From NCBI RefSeq assembly GCF_002263215.1, contig NZ_NLFK01000001.1:62001-126000 (forward strand): a stretch of DNA of 64,000 nt, written 5' to 3'. Shown piece after piece: positions 53,033-62,235 of this stretch (positions within the stretch are counted from its first letter, which is position 1; each line of letters begins with the position of its first letter). The notes beneath the pieces are model-generated. The model made no database searches, had not been told where the DNA came from, and saw nothing but the letters and a program-made list of their open reading frames with translations. The stretch comes from Actinobacillus seminis. GTDB lineage: Bacteria; Pseudomonadota; Gammaproteobacteria; Enterobacterales; Pasteurellaceae. The position numbers and the translations under genes were made by a program.

Positions 53033-53080
53033 TGATAATTAGTTATATTCCCAATTATTTACATTAATTACGATAATCAT
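53033..53080 (+). promoter_or_regulatory. Two Fur-like sites before and over the TonB-receptor start
   Basis: TGATAATTAGTTATA (53033-53047) has a perfect left half of the 7-1-7 Fur consensus. CGATAATCAT (53071-53080) carries GATAATCAT and overlaps the start codon. There is no clear ribosome binding site. Confidence 0.5.
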
Positions 53081-55265
53081 GTGTAATAAATTTGTTAAAT
53101 TCCCCCCTTCATACATCATCACTATATTGCTTTCATCTGCATTTTATACAAGCAAATTAGTCGCTCAACAATACGACAATCTTCCTGTCATCTTAGTTCA
53201 AGATGAACAGCATGATATCGGACGTTCAACACTATTAACAAAAAATATTGACCGACAGCAAGCTGACAATGCCGCAGCCTTAGTTAATGTTTTGCCTGGT
53301 GTCAATATGTCCGGTTCACCTAGACCGGGAGGTCAAAATATCAATATTTGGGGGTTTGGTGATAGTGAAGATGTCCGTATTGAATTAGACGGGATACAAA
53401 AAAACTTTGAAAGATATCGTCAAGGATCTGTATTTATAGAACCGGAATTACTGCGTCGGGTGGAAGTAGATAAAGGCAGCTTTTCTGCAAAATATGGGAA
53501 TGGCGGATTTGGCGGAACCTTAAAATTTATGACTAAAAATCCGAGCGACTTTCTCAATGAAAATCAAAATGTTGGTGGATTTGCTAAATATAGTTACCAT
53601 ACGAATGATAAACAGAATATTTGGAGCGGTGCAATTTTTCTACGCAATCAAGAAAAAAATCTAGAGGGCTTATTTTACACAACCGTTCGTAATAGCCAGA
53701 ACATAAAACGCCCCGATGGTTCTCGTTTCTTATACTCTGAAAATGACAATAAGAGCTATCTATTAAAAGTCAATTTTTATCCTTCAGATAAGCAACAATT
53801 GATGCTTTCAGCTGTACGCTCCAATAACTCTGGTTGGACACCATTTGCCGCTATGCGTGATAATTTACCCTCACCAAGTATATCCGACATACAAAAATGG
53901 GGAGAAGATATTGCTTGGAAAAGGAAACTGGTATACCGCAAACTAACTGATGAAAGTATTGCTCTAGACTGGACTTACATATCAGATCATCCTTTAATTA
54001 ATCTAGAAGCAAAAATTGGATGGGCAAGAACAAAACAAGCGGATAAACGTCATAAAGAAGCTGCCAAGTTCTTTGTTGCCAGTATGGGAAATGCAAGCAA
54101 CACAGTATATCAAGATACTCAATTTGAATTAAATAATACGTCACAGTTTGCCACCGGTATTATGCTACATACCTTACAGACAGGAATACAATATCATCGG
54201 GGTAAACGAGATATCATGATGTGGGATCCCTCAAAATCGACACGTGCAGAGTATAATTTTGGTTGGTATCAGCCTTATTATATGCCATCTGGAGTACAAT
54301 ATAGACGCAGTATATTTATTGAAGATAACATGGAATTAAATAATTTCATCATCAAATTAGGACTGCGTTATGACCATGTTCGTAATGTGGGTAAAGAAAA
54401 TATTGCTCCAATATATAATAATTTACTGGCAGGGCACGATTATACAGCAAAAACCTATACCGGATGGTCGCCGTATATAGGTTTGCAATGGAAAATTTCA
54501 GATCATTTGCATTTCTTCGGTGATTTTAGCCGCTCATGGCGTACTCCTGTAATTGATGAACAATATGAAGTACAATATGCCAAAGCAAAAATTACTGGTA
54601 CAAGCCGTAATTTAGATAAAGAAAAATTAAATGCCTTAAGGTTTGGAGCCATCCTGAATTTTACAAATCTACTAATTGACAATGACTATTTACAGTTTAG
54701 AACCACAGCATTTAATAATCATGGTCAAAACGAAATATTCAAGACAAGAGGTGTGGTTCATGATACCAAACCTATCAGTAATTATCGTAATTTACCCGGT
54801 TATGACATTTATGGTTTAGATTTAGAAGCTTACTATGAGTCTAAATATTTTTTTGGTAGCATGGCTTATTCGTACATTAAAGGTAAACGAGAGGCATCTC
54901 CTAGAGATCCCAATTTTGCCAGCAAAACTTGGATAGCAGAGAGCCCTCCTCGTAAGGCAATAATTACATTAGGTACAAACTTACCCCAATGGAGTATGTC
55001 AATCGGTTGGCAAGGTGAGTTTTTTCGTCGCCAAGATAGATCACCTATCGATAACGATCCTGAAGCAGGGTATTGGTCACTTCCTAAATCCAGCGGCTAC
55101 TCATTACATCATCTATTTGCCATATGGGAACCTAAGAAAATACACGGAATGAAGCTTTCTCTAAGCATAGACAATATCTTTAATCGCAAGTACAACCCTT
55201 ATCTAAGTGAAAAAGTTTCAGGTGTTGGACGTAATGTTAAGATGAGTATTTCAATGAAATTTTAA
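53079..55265 (+). CDS. TonB-dependent outer-membrane receptor, probably for heme or an iron carrier
   Basis: Imports a ligand across the outer membrane with TonB energy. The 728 residues start with a signal peptide (to about LVAQQ) and a TonB box near LPVILVQDEQ. The plug domain includes LVNVLPGVNMSGSPRPGGQN and VEVDKGSFSAKYGNGGFGG. A 22-strand barrel follows, ending in the terminal Phe of SISMKF. SWRTPVIDEQY and NLDKEKLNALRFG sit where heme receptors have the FRAP and NPNL boxes. Ligand identity is inferred only. It lies alone between folP and ftsH, with Fur-like sites upstream. Confidence 0.88.
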   Translation: MCNKFVKFPPSYIITILLSSAFYTSKLVAQQYDNLPVILVQDEQHDIGRSTLLTKNIDRQQADNAAALVNVLPGVNMSGSPRPGGQNINIWGFGDSEDVRIELDGIQKNFERYRQGSVFIEPELLRRVEVDKGSFSAKYGNGGFGGTLKFMTKNPSDFLNENQNVGGFAKYSYHTNDKQNIWSGAIFLRNQEKNLEGLFYTTVRNSQNIKRPDGSRFLYSENDNKSYLLKVNFYPSDKQQLMLSAVRSNNSGWTPFAAMRDNLPSPSISDIQKWGEDIAWKRKLVYRKLTDESIALDWTYISDHPLINLEAKIGWARTKQADKRHKEAAKFFVASMGNASNTVYQDTQFELNNTSQFATGIMLHTLQTGIQYHRGKRDIMMWDPSKSTRAEYNFGWYQPYYMPSGVQYRRSIFIEDNMELNNFIIKLGLRYDHVRNVGKENIAPIYNNLLAGHDYTAKTYTGWSPYIGLQWKISDHLHFFGDFSRSWRTPVIDEQYEVQYAKAKITGTSRNLDKEKLNALRFGAILNFTNLLIDNDYLQFRTTAFNNHGQNEIFKTRGVVHDTKPISNYRNLPGYDIYGLDLEAYYESKYFFGSMAYSYIKGKREASPRDPNFASKTWIAESPPRKAIITLGTNLPQWSMSIGWQGEFFRRQDRSPIDNDPEAGYWSLPKSSGYSLHHLFAIWEPKKIHGMKLSLSIDNIFNRKYNPYLSEKVSGVGRNVKMSISMKF

Positions 55266-55614
55266 TAATAGGAAACATGACCAATTTTACTAGCTATACC
55301 TAAAAATCGGGCTAAAATCTAATGGACGAAGGTGATACTTTTTCAATTAACTAAAAAATGTATCGCCCCACTAAACTTTTAATAACATTACATATTCAAT
55401 TTCAGATCTACATTATCTTAAAACAACAATTACAGAAATTTACTACAAATATATTTGAATCAAACTAAAAGGACTGGGTCTGTTAAAACCCAGTCCTTTA
55501 ATCAATCTAATAGGCGAACTCCGATTACAACCTTTTGTTTCTCTAAGTGCCTTTCTTATTTAATGATCTTTTACCGAAAGAACTATTCAATTCCGGCGAA
55601 TTTTCTACCGCACT
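55266..55614. other. Gap between the TonB-receptor gene and ftsH
   Basis: It holds a weak hairpin, GGTGATAC...GTATCGCC near 55329-55367, a strong terminator (55468-55499) and an uptake word beside the ftsH stop. No gene is supported. Confidence 0.6.
55468..55499. terminator. Terminator between the TonB-receptor gene and ftsH
   Basis: AAAGGACTGGGT (55468-55479) and ACCCAGTCCTTT (55488-55499) are exact reverse complements with an 8-base loop. Confidence 0.85.
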
Positions 55615-57516
55615 TTACGTGCTTGGTGATGCATCCGGTGTCACGCTTGGTTCTGTCGGCGCATCAGATTTTGGTGTATCATCTGATTGCCCGTGCTCAT
55701 CCCAACCGGACGGAGGCGTGACCGGCTCACGATTCATCAATTGCTTAATTTGAAGTTCTTCAATAGTTTCATATTTAACCAAGGCATCTTTCATTGCATG
55801 CAAAATATCCATATTATCCACTAACAATTGTCTTGCCCGCGCATAGTTACGGTTGACAATAGCACGCACTTCTTCATCAATAGTATGAGCGGTTTCATCC
55901 GACATATGTTTAGCTTTCGCCATAGAACGCCCTAAGAAAACTTCGCCCTCATCTTCGGAATATAAAATCGGCCCTAATTTATCGGAGAAACCCCATTGGG
56001 TCACCATATTACGCGCAATATTGGTCGCCACTTTAATATCATTCGACGCACCGGTAGAAATATTTTCTTCGCCATAAATCAAATCTTCCGCCAAACGTCC
56101 TGCATATAGCGTGGAAAGCTTGCTTTCCAATTGCTTTTGACTAATACTGATTTGATCTCCTTCCGGTAAAAAGAACGTTACACCCAACGCACGTCCGCGC
56201 GGAATAATTGTCACTTTATGCACCGGATCATGTTCCGGCACTAAGTAGCCCACGATCGCATGACCCGCTTCATGATACGCAGTGGATTCTTTTTGCTTAT
56301 CGGTCATGATCATCGTGCGACGTTCCGGTCCCATATTGATCTTATCTTTCGCTTTTTCAAACTCCAACATAGTCACTAAACGTTTATTGGTTCGCGCTGC
56401 AAATAAGGCGGCTTCGTTTACCAAATTCGCCAAATCCGCACCGGAATACCCCGGTGTACCGCGCGCAAGCGTCATGGCATCCACATCTGGCGCCACAGGC
56501 ACTTTACGCATATGTACTTTCAAAATTTGCTCGCGTCCGCGTACATCCGGCAATCCGACCACTACTTGACGATCAAAACGCCCCGGACGAGTTAATGCAG
56601 GATCCAATACATCCGGACGATTTGTCGCCGCAATCACAATCACCCCTTCGTTACCCTCAAAACCGTCCATTTCCACCAACATCTGGTTTAAGGTTTGTTC
56701 ACGTTCATCATGACCGCCACCAAGACCGGCACCACGTTGACGACCGACCGCATCAATTTCATCAATAAAAATCAAACAAGGTGCATTTTTCTTCGCTTGT
56801 TCAAACATATCGCGCACACGAGATGCTCCAACACCAACGAACATTTCCACGAAATCCGAACCGGAAATCGTAAAGAAAGGCACTTTCGCTTCACCGGCAA
56901 TAGCTTTCGCCAATAAAGTTTTACCTGTTCCCGGAGGTCCGACCATCAAAATTCCTTTTGGAATTTTACCGCCTAACTTTTGGAATTTACTCGGATCGCG
57001 TAAGAAATCAACAATCTCCCCTACTTCTTCTTTCGCCTCATCACAACCAGCAACATCAGCAAAAGTCGTTTTAATTTGTTCTTTCGTTAGCATTTTAGCG
57101 CGGCTTTTACCAAAGCTCATTGCCTTGCCGCCACCGCCTTGCATCTGGCGCATAAAGAAAAACCATACGCCGATTAACAGCAACATCGGGAACCACGAAA
57201 TAAAAATTTGTGATAAGAAACTGCGTTGTTCCGGCAAGGCACCGTCAATTTTGACTTTTGCATTAAGCAAATCATCTAATAATTTACGATCTTCTAACGG
57301 TGTAGGTAATACCGTTGTATATTTAGAACCGTCTTTTTTGGTGACCGTAATTTCGCCCACTTCATTAAATTTGGTTGCAGCAACCTGATTGTTGCCCACA
57401 TCACTGATAAACGTGGTATAGTCCACCGCATTACCGGAGGAACTGCCACTAAATCCTTGGTACGCAGTCATCATCACTACCGCTACCACAATCCAAAGGA
57501 CTAAATTTTTTACCAT
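55615..57516 (-). CDS. ftsH: ATP-dependent zinc metalloprotease FtsH
   Basis: Membrane-anchored AAA+ protease for quality control and LpxC turnover. The start [11 protein letters not shown] at 57516 gives 633 residues and matches the Haemophilus N-terminus; a TTG three codons upstream is less likely. Two membrane helices (about 4-22 and 95-115) flank a periplasmic domain. The AAA domain has Walker A GPPGTGKT, Walker [10 protein letters not shown] and the SRH near [18 protein letters not shown]. The zinc site is HEAGH. The tail is Pro/Ser-rich. It follows rlmE, as in E. coli. Confidence 0.97.
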   Translation of the reverse strand: MVKNLVLWIVVAVVMMTAYQGFSGSSSGNAVDYTTFISDVGNNQVAATKFNEVGEITVTKKDGSKYTTVLPTPLEDRKLLDDLLNAKVKIDGALPEQRSFLSQIFISWFPMLLLIGVWFFFMRQMQGGGGKAMSFGKSRAKMLTKEQIKTTFADVAGCDEAKEEVGEIVDFLRDPSKFQKLGGKIPKGILMVGPPGTGKTLLAKAIAGEAKVPFFTISGSDFVEMFVGVGASRVRDMFEQAKKNAPCLIFIDEIDAVGRQRGAGLGGGHDEREQTLNQMLVEMDGFEGNEGVIVIAATNRPDVLDPALTRPGRFDRQVVVGLPDVRGREQILKVHMRKVPVAPDVDAMTLARGTPGYSGADLANLVNEAALFAARTNKRLVTMLEFEKAKDKINMGPERRTMIMTDKQKESTAYHEAGHAIVGYLVPEHDPVHKVTIIPRGRALGVTFFLPEGDQISISQKQLESKLSTLYAGRLAEDLIYGEENISTGASNDIKVATNIARNMVTQWGFSDKLGPILYSEDEGEVFLGRSMAKAKHMSDETAHTIDEEVRAIVNRNYARARQLLVDNMDILHAMKDALVKYETIEELQIKQLMNREPVTPPSGWDEHGQSDDTPKSDAPTEPSVTPDASPST

Positions 57517-57610
57517 ATCGTTCAAGGTCTGACCCCACCTTTTGTTAAATTAATGATTTTGTACAAGTTTACTACAGTCCACATTAAATTTGAAGTTATC
57601 AAATCAATAG

Positions 57611-58240
57611 CTAATATCTGTAACCCGTTGCAACAATATACACCTCACGGGAACGATCTCTTGAGGCTTCCGGTTTACGTACTTTCACCACATTAAACAG
57701 AGAACGAATTTCACGCAAATAATCATCAAAACCTTCTCCCTGAAACACTTTGACCACAAAACTGCCTTTATTCGCCAACACCTGCTTACACATATCCAAT
57801 GCCAGCTCAACCAAATACATTGCGCGCGGAATATCAACGGACGGCATTCCACTAAAATTCGGCGCCATATCCGACATCACCACATCAACCTTGCCCTCGC
57901 CGACACGCTCCAACAAGGTATTTAAAACCTTTTCATCACGAAAATCGCCTTGCAAAAAATCCACGCCAACAATTGGATCCATCTCCAAAAGATCACAAGC
58001 AATCACGCGCCCGTTGCCACCAATTTGGCTCACCGCATATTGCGACCAACCGCCCGGCGCAGCGCCCAAATCGACCACCGTCATTCCTTGTTTAAACAAA
58101 CGATCCGATTGTTGAATTTCATCTAATTTAAAATACGCACGCGAACGCAATTTTTGTTTATGCGCTTTTTGCACAAAAGGATCTTTAAAATGCTCATTCA
58201 ACCAACGCGTCGAACTTGCTGAACGTTTCTTTTTTCCCAT
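57611..58240 (-). CDS. rlmE: 23S rRNA 2'-O-methyltransferase RlmE (FtsJ/RrmJ)
   Basis: Methylates the ribose of U2552 in 23S rRNA. The 209 residues equal the E. coli length. The SAM motif [16 protein letters not shown] and the K-D-K-E catalytic set are visible: [15 protein letters not shown] and [10 protein letters not shown]. It precedes ftsH in the same operon and is divergent from yhbY. Confidence 0.97.
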   Translation of the reverse strand: MGKKKRSASSTRWLNEHFKDPFVQKAHKQKLRSRAYFKLDEIQQSDRLFKQGMTVVDLGAAPGGWSQYAVSQIGGNGRVIACDLLEMDPIVGVDFLQGDFRDEKVLNTLLERVGEGKVDVVMSDMAPNFSGMPSVDIPRAMYLVELALDMCKQVLANKGSFVVKVFQGEGFDDYLREIRSLFNVVKVRKPEASRDRSREVYIVATGYRY

Positions 58241-58471
58241 AATTTCTTTATTTTCCCAACAATATTACCAATATGTGGATAGAATATTTTTTTTCAAGCG
58301 TCGTATCGATAAATATGGCTCGTCATTTTACAATTTATTACAAAATAAACCACCATTTCTCACACAAATACACAATACCTCTTTCTATCTCACGCATTTC
58401 AGAGTAAAATTCGCCAATTCAAGTCAATAAATGTTCAAATTATTGACCGCACTTTTATAGGATTAAAACGA

Positions 58472-58768
58472 ATGACATTATCAACCAAACAAAAACAATT
58501 TCTCAAAAGCTTGGCGCATCATCTCAACCCTGTTGTGATGCTAGGTGGAAACGGATTAACCGAAGGTGTGTTGGCGGAAATTGAAATGGCGCTCAATCAT
58601 CACGAGCTAATTAAAGTGAAAATCACCGGCGCCGATCGTGAAACCAAACAATTAATTATTGATGCCATTGTACGCGAAACTCACGCGGAAGCGGTGCAAA
58701 CCATTGGACATATTTTGGTGTTATACCGTCCAAGTGAAGAACAAAAAATCCAATTACCGCGCAAATAA
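58472..58768 (+). CDS. yhbY: CRM-domain RNA-binding protein YhbY
   Basis: Pre-50S ribosome-associated protein. The 98 residues form one CRM domain: LSTKQKQFLKSLAHHLNPVV, the GGNGLTEGVLAEI loop (GxxG type) and HELIKVKITG. It is divergent from rlmE, as in E. coli. An uptake word overlaps its promoter region (near 58446). Confidence 0.95.
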   Translation: MTLSTKQKQFLKSLAHHLNPVVMLGGNGLTEGVLAEIEMALNHHELIKVKITGADRETKQLIIDAIVRETHAEAVQTIGHILVLYRPSEEQKIQLPRK

Positions 58769-58777
58769 GTCGATCTT

Positions 58778-58800
58778 TAAGGTGCGCCGAACGCACCTTA
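58778..58800 (+). terminator. Terminator after yhbY
   Basis: TAAGGTGCG (58778-58786) and CGCACCTTA (58792-58800) form a perfect 9-bp stem. There is no long T tail. Confidence 0.65.
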
Positions 58801-58972
58801 AAATCGCGCAAAAAACGATCGCACTTTATTCACCATGTTAAAACCTCCTACCAGCCAAAAATACCAAGATTTTTTATGCAAAAACGCATACAATGCATTT
58901 CAATTTGCGCCTTGCCGAAAATCTTGCTAAAGTGCGGTACAATTTGGTGCGAATTTAAATTAGGAAGAAAAA

Positions 58973-59926
58973 ATGAGCCAAGAATACTTAGATTTTGAAT
59001 TACCTATTGCAGAACTGGAAGCCAAAATTGAATCACTGCGTTCCGTTACCGAACAAGACGACAAAATTAATCTTGATGATGAAATTGCGCGCTTGCAAAA
59101 GAAAAGTGTGGAATTAACGCAAAAAACCTTTGCTAATTTAGACGCTTGGCAAGTCTCTCGCATGGCGCGCCATCCAAACCGCCCTTATACTCTAGATTAC
59201 ATTGAACATATTTTCACCGATTTCGACGAACTTGCCGGCGATCGAGCCTTTGCTGATGATAAAGCGATTGTGGGGGGATTGGCACGTTTAGACGGAAAAC
59301 CGGTGATGATTATCGGACATCAAAAAGGACGTTCGGTGAAAGAAAAGGTAAAACGCAATTTTGGGATGCCGGCACCGGAAGGTTATCGTAAAGCATTGCG
59401 TTTAATGCAAATGGCTGAACGTTTTAAATTACCGATTATTACCTTTATCGACACCCCGGGGGCTTATCCGGGCGTGGGGGCTGAAGAACGCGGCCAATCG
59501 GAAGCCATTGCGCGTAATCTACGCGAAATGTCCACCTTAAAAGTTCCTGTGATTTGTACGGTTATCGGCGAAGGTGGCTCCGGTGGCGCGTTAGCCATTG
59601 GTGTGGGCGATAAGGTTAATATGTTGCAATACAGCACTTATTCCGTTATTTCGCCGGAAGGTTGTGCCTCCATTTTATGGAAAAGCGCGGACAAAGCCTC
59701 TACTGCCGCTGAAGTCATGGGCTTAACCGCTAACCGTTTACACGAATTGAAATTAATTGACAATATCGTGCCGGAACCCTTGGGTGGCGCGCACCGTAAT
59801 TATGCCGAAATGGCAGCCCATTTAAAACAGCGCTTATTGGACGATTTAGCCGATCTTGAAGTGCTTGATCAAGAAACCTTATTAGATCGTCGCTACCAAC
59901 GTTTGATGAGCTACGGTTATTGTTAA
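58973..59926 (+). CDS. accA: Acetyl-CoA carboxylase carboxyltransferase subunit alpha
   Basis: With AccD it transfers CO2 from biotin to acetyl-CoA, the first step of fatty-acid synthesis. The 317 residues (E. coli 319) have an N-terminal coiled region, [46 protein letters not shown] and [15 protein letters not shown]. It appears monocistronic, with hairpins on both sides. Confidence 0.98.
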   Translation: MSQEYLDFELPIAELEAKIESLRSVTEQDDKINLDDEIARLQKKSVELTQKTFANLDAWQVSRMARHPNRPYTLDYIEHIFTDFDELAGDRAFADDKAIVGGLARLDGKPVMIIGHQKGRSVKEKVKRNFGMPAPEGYRKALRLMQMAERFKLPIITFIDTPGAYPGVGAEERGQSEAIARNLREMSTLKVPVICTVIGEGGSGGALAIGVGDKVNMLQYSTYSVISPEGCASILWKSADKASTAAEVMGLTANRLHELKLIDNIVPEPLGGAHRNYAEMAAHLKQRLLDDLADLEVLDQETLLDRRYQRLMSYGYC

Positions 59927-59941
59927 TCAAATTATTTACGA

Positions 59942-59970
59942 AAAAAAGCGGTTATTTTAACCGCTCTTTT
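59942..59970 (+). terminator. Terminator after accA
   Basis: AAAAAGCGGTTA pairs with TAACCGCTCTTTT (one bulge) around TTT and ends in T. Confidence 0.75.
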
Positions 59971-60013
59971 GATGTTATAAAAAAGAAGATATTTATCGTT
60001 ATAAGGAGTTCAT

Positions 60014-60874
60014 ATGAAAAACCTGATTTCTATTCAATCTCACGTCGTATATGGTTACGCGGGCAATAAATCCGCGACCTTTCCAATGCAACTGCTCGGG
60101 GTGGATGTATGGGCTTTGAATACCGTTCAATTCTCCAACCATACGCAATACGCTAAATGGACCGGTATGGTACTACCAAAAGAACAAATCGGTGAAATCG
60201 TACGTGGTATTGATGAAATTGGCGAACTGCACCGCTGTGACGCAATCATTTCCGGCTATATCGGTTCCGCTGAACAAGTCGAAGAAATTGTCAACGCTGT
60301 TAACTATGTTAAACAACGTAATCCTCACGCAGTTTATCTTTGCGATCCCGTCATGGGGCATCCCGATAAAGGTTGTATCGTAGCAGATGGCGTAAAAGAA
60401 GGTTTAGTCAATATCGCCATGAAAGCAGCGGATATTATCACGCCGAACCTCGTGGAATTACGCGAATTAAGCGGTTTATGTGTGGAAAATTTTGCGCACG
60501 CTATTAATGCGGTCAAAGCTATTTTAGCGCAAGGTCCAAAAAAAGTGTTAGTCAAACATCTAAGCAAAGTCGGACAAGATCCCAACCGATTTGAAATGTT
60601 ACTTGCTAACCAAGAAGGTATTTGGCACATCAGCCGCCCATTGCATACCTTTGCCAAAGATCCCGTTGGCGTAGGCGATTTAACCGCCGGATTGTTTATG
60701 GCGAATTTGTTAAACGGAAAATCCGATATTGAAGCCTTTGAACATACTGCCAATGCGGTGAATGAAGTCATGCAAATGACGCATGATTCTGGGTTTTATG
60801 AACTACAAATTATCGCGGCGAGAGAATTTATCATTAATCCTCGCAGCCATTATCAAGCAGTAAAAATTGCTTAA
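60014..60874 (+). CDS. pdxY: Pyridoxal kinase PdxY
   Basis: Phosphorylates pyridoxal in the vitamin B6 salvage pathway. The 286 residues (E. coli 287) begin [34 protein letters not shown] and the ribokinase-type active site [13 protein letters not shown] (with GVGD) are present. A strong ATAAGGAG ribosome binding site precedes it. tilS starts 6 bases after its stop. Confidence 0.95.
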   Translation: MKNLISIQSHVVYGYAGNKSATFPMQLLGVDVWALNTVQFSNHTQYAKWTGMVLPKEQIGEIVRGIDEIGELHRCDAIISGYIGSAEQVEEIVNAVNYVKQRNPHAVYLCDPVMGHPDKGCIVADGVKEGLVNIAMKAADIITPNLVELRELSGLCVENFAHAINAVKAILAQGPKKVLVKHLSKVGQDPNRFEMLLANQEGIWHISRPLHTFAKDPVGVGDLTAGLFMANLLNGKSDIEAFEHTANAVNEVMQMTHDSGFYELQIIAAREFIINPRSHYQAVKIA

Positions 60875-60880
60875 TTTAGT

Positions 60881-62161
60881 ATGGATATTTTTGCAAAATT
60901 TGAGCATATCGTTAACCAACATCAACCGACACAAACACATTTTCTCGTCGGTTTTAGCGGTGGACTTGATTCCACCGCACTACTCTCGTTATTGACAAAA
61001 TTCTGTCAAAAACGACCGCACTTTTCCCTTAGTGCCATCCATATTCATCACGGTTTAAGGCCAAATGCTGATCATTGGGCGACACATTGCCAACACCTTT
61101 GTCGCCAATTATCCGTTCCGCTGATCGTAGAAAAAGTCCAAGTCGATCGACGTTTAGGCATTGAAGCAGGCGCCCGCGAAGCGCGTTACCAAGCTATTCG
61201 GCGCTATATAAGCGCGGATCATATTTTGACGACCGCCCACCATCAACAAGATCAAACAGAAACCTTTTTCCTTGCGCTAAAACGTGGTAGCGGCGTACAA
61301 GGCTTGTCCGCTATGCCATTACAAAGTGCGGTCTTTTCTGTGCCGATTTTTCGCCCGCTGCTCCACTTCACGCGTGCCGAGCTGGAAGAATATGTTCATA
61401 GCGAAAATTTGCCTTGGATTGAAGATGAAAGCAATCAAGATAACCGCTATGACCGCAACTTCTTGCGCCATAAAATTTTGCCCCTCTTGCGACAACGCTG
61501 GGCACATTTTGACCAAGCTGTCCAACGCAGCGCACAACATTGCTTAGAACAACAGCAATTGTTAAATGAATTACTGGCACAAGAATTACAAAAGTATCAA
61601 AAAAATAACCGCACTTTTGACATTAGCCAATTTGCGCATTTTTCTGTACCAAAACAAAAAGCATTACTGCGTTTGTGGCTAGCCAATTGCCATTTGCCCA
61701 TGCCCTCCAGCAAACAATTGGCGCAAATTATTCAAGATGTGATTTTCGCCCAAGCAGATCGTTATCCGGAATTTAAACTGACCGACAAGCTGATTCGTCG
61801 CTATCGCCAACACTTACACATCACGCCAATTTATCAAGATGTCAGCCCGCTTATGTTGCCGGTAATATTAAACCAACCTATTGATTTACCGGATAATTTA
61901 GGTAAATTTATTATTAAAGCGCAACCTAATGAATGGATTGCACAATGGCAAGATCACATGATGCTCCTTCCGCCAACACAAAAACCTATCCATCTTGCTT
62001 TTCATTATTCGGGAACTGTTCGCCACCATGGTATTCATCAAGATATTAAAAAGCTATGGCAACAACATAACATCCCTTATTGGTTACGCCAGCGCACGCC
62101 TTTAATTTTTTATGGCGATCAACTTCAATGTGCCATGGGAGTGTTTCGTATCCAACAGTAA
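60881..62161 (+). CDS. tilS: tRNA(Ile)-lysidine synthetase
   Basis: Adds lysine to C34 of tRNA-Ile(CAU) so that it reads AUA. It is usually essential. The 426 residues have the PP-loop VGFSGGLDSTAL near residue 25, then HIHHGLRPNADHWA, TAHHQQDQTETFFL and KRGSGVQGLSAM, followed by the TilS substrate-binding and C-terminal domains. It is cotranscribed with pdxY. A 13-bp terminator follows. Confidence 0.95.
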   Translation: MDIFAKFEHIVNQHQPTQTHFLVGFSGGLDSTALLSLLTKFCQKRPHFSLSAIHIHHGLRPNADHWATHCQHLCRQLSVPLIVEKVQVDRRLGIEAGAREARYQAIRRYISADHILTTAHHQQDQTETFFLALKRGSGVQGLSAMPLQSAVFSVPIFRPLLHFTRAELEEYVHSENLPWIEDESNQDNRYDRNFLRHKILPLLRQRWAHFDQAVQRSAQHCLEQQQLLNELLAQELQKYQKNNRTFDISQFAHFSVPKQKALLRLWLANCHLPMPSSKQLAQIIQDVIFAQADRYPEFKLTDKLIRRYRQHLHITPIYQDVSPLMLPVILNQPIDLPDNLGKFIIKAQPNEWIAQWQDHMMLLPPTQKPIHLAFHYSGTVRHHGIHQDIKKLWQQHNIPYWLRQRTPLIFYGDQLQCAMGVFRIQQ

Positions 62162-62186
62162 ATCTTGGCATGGTCTATGACATAAA

Positions 62187-62217
62187 AAAGAGTTGGTTTT
62201 ATCTAAACCAACTCTTT
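62187..62217. terminator. Terminator between tilS and valS
   Basis: AAAGAGTTGGTTT (62187-62199) and AAACCAACTCTTT (62205-62217) are exact reverse complements with a 5-base loop. It serves both convergent genes. Confidence 0.9.
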
Positions 62218-62235
62218 GTTCTATAGATTATTATA

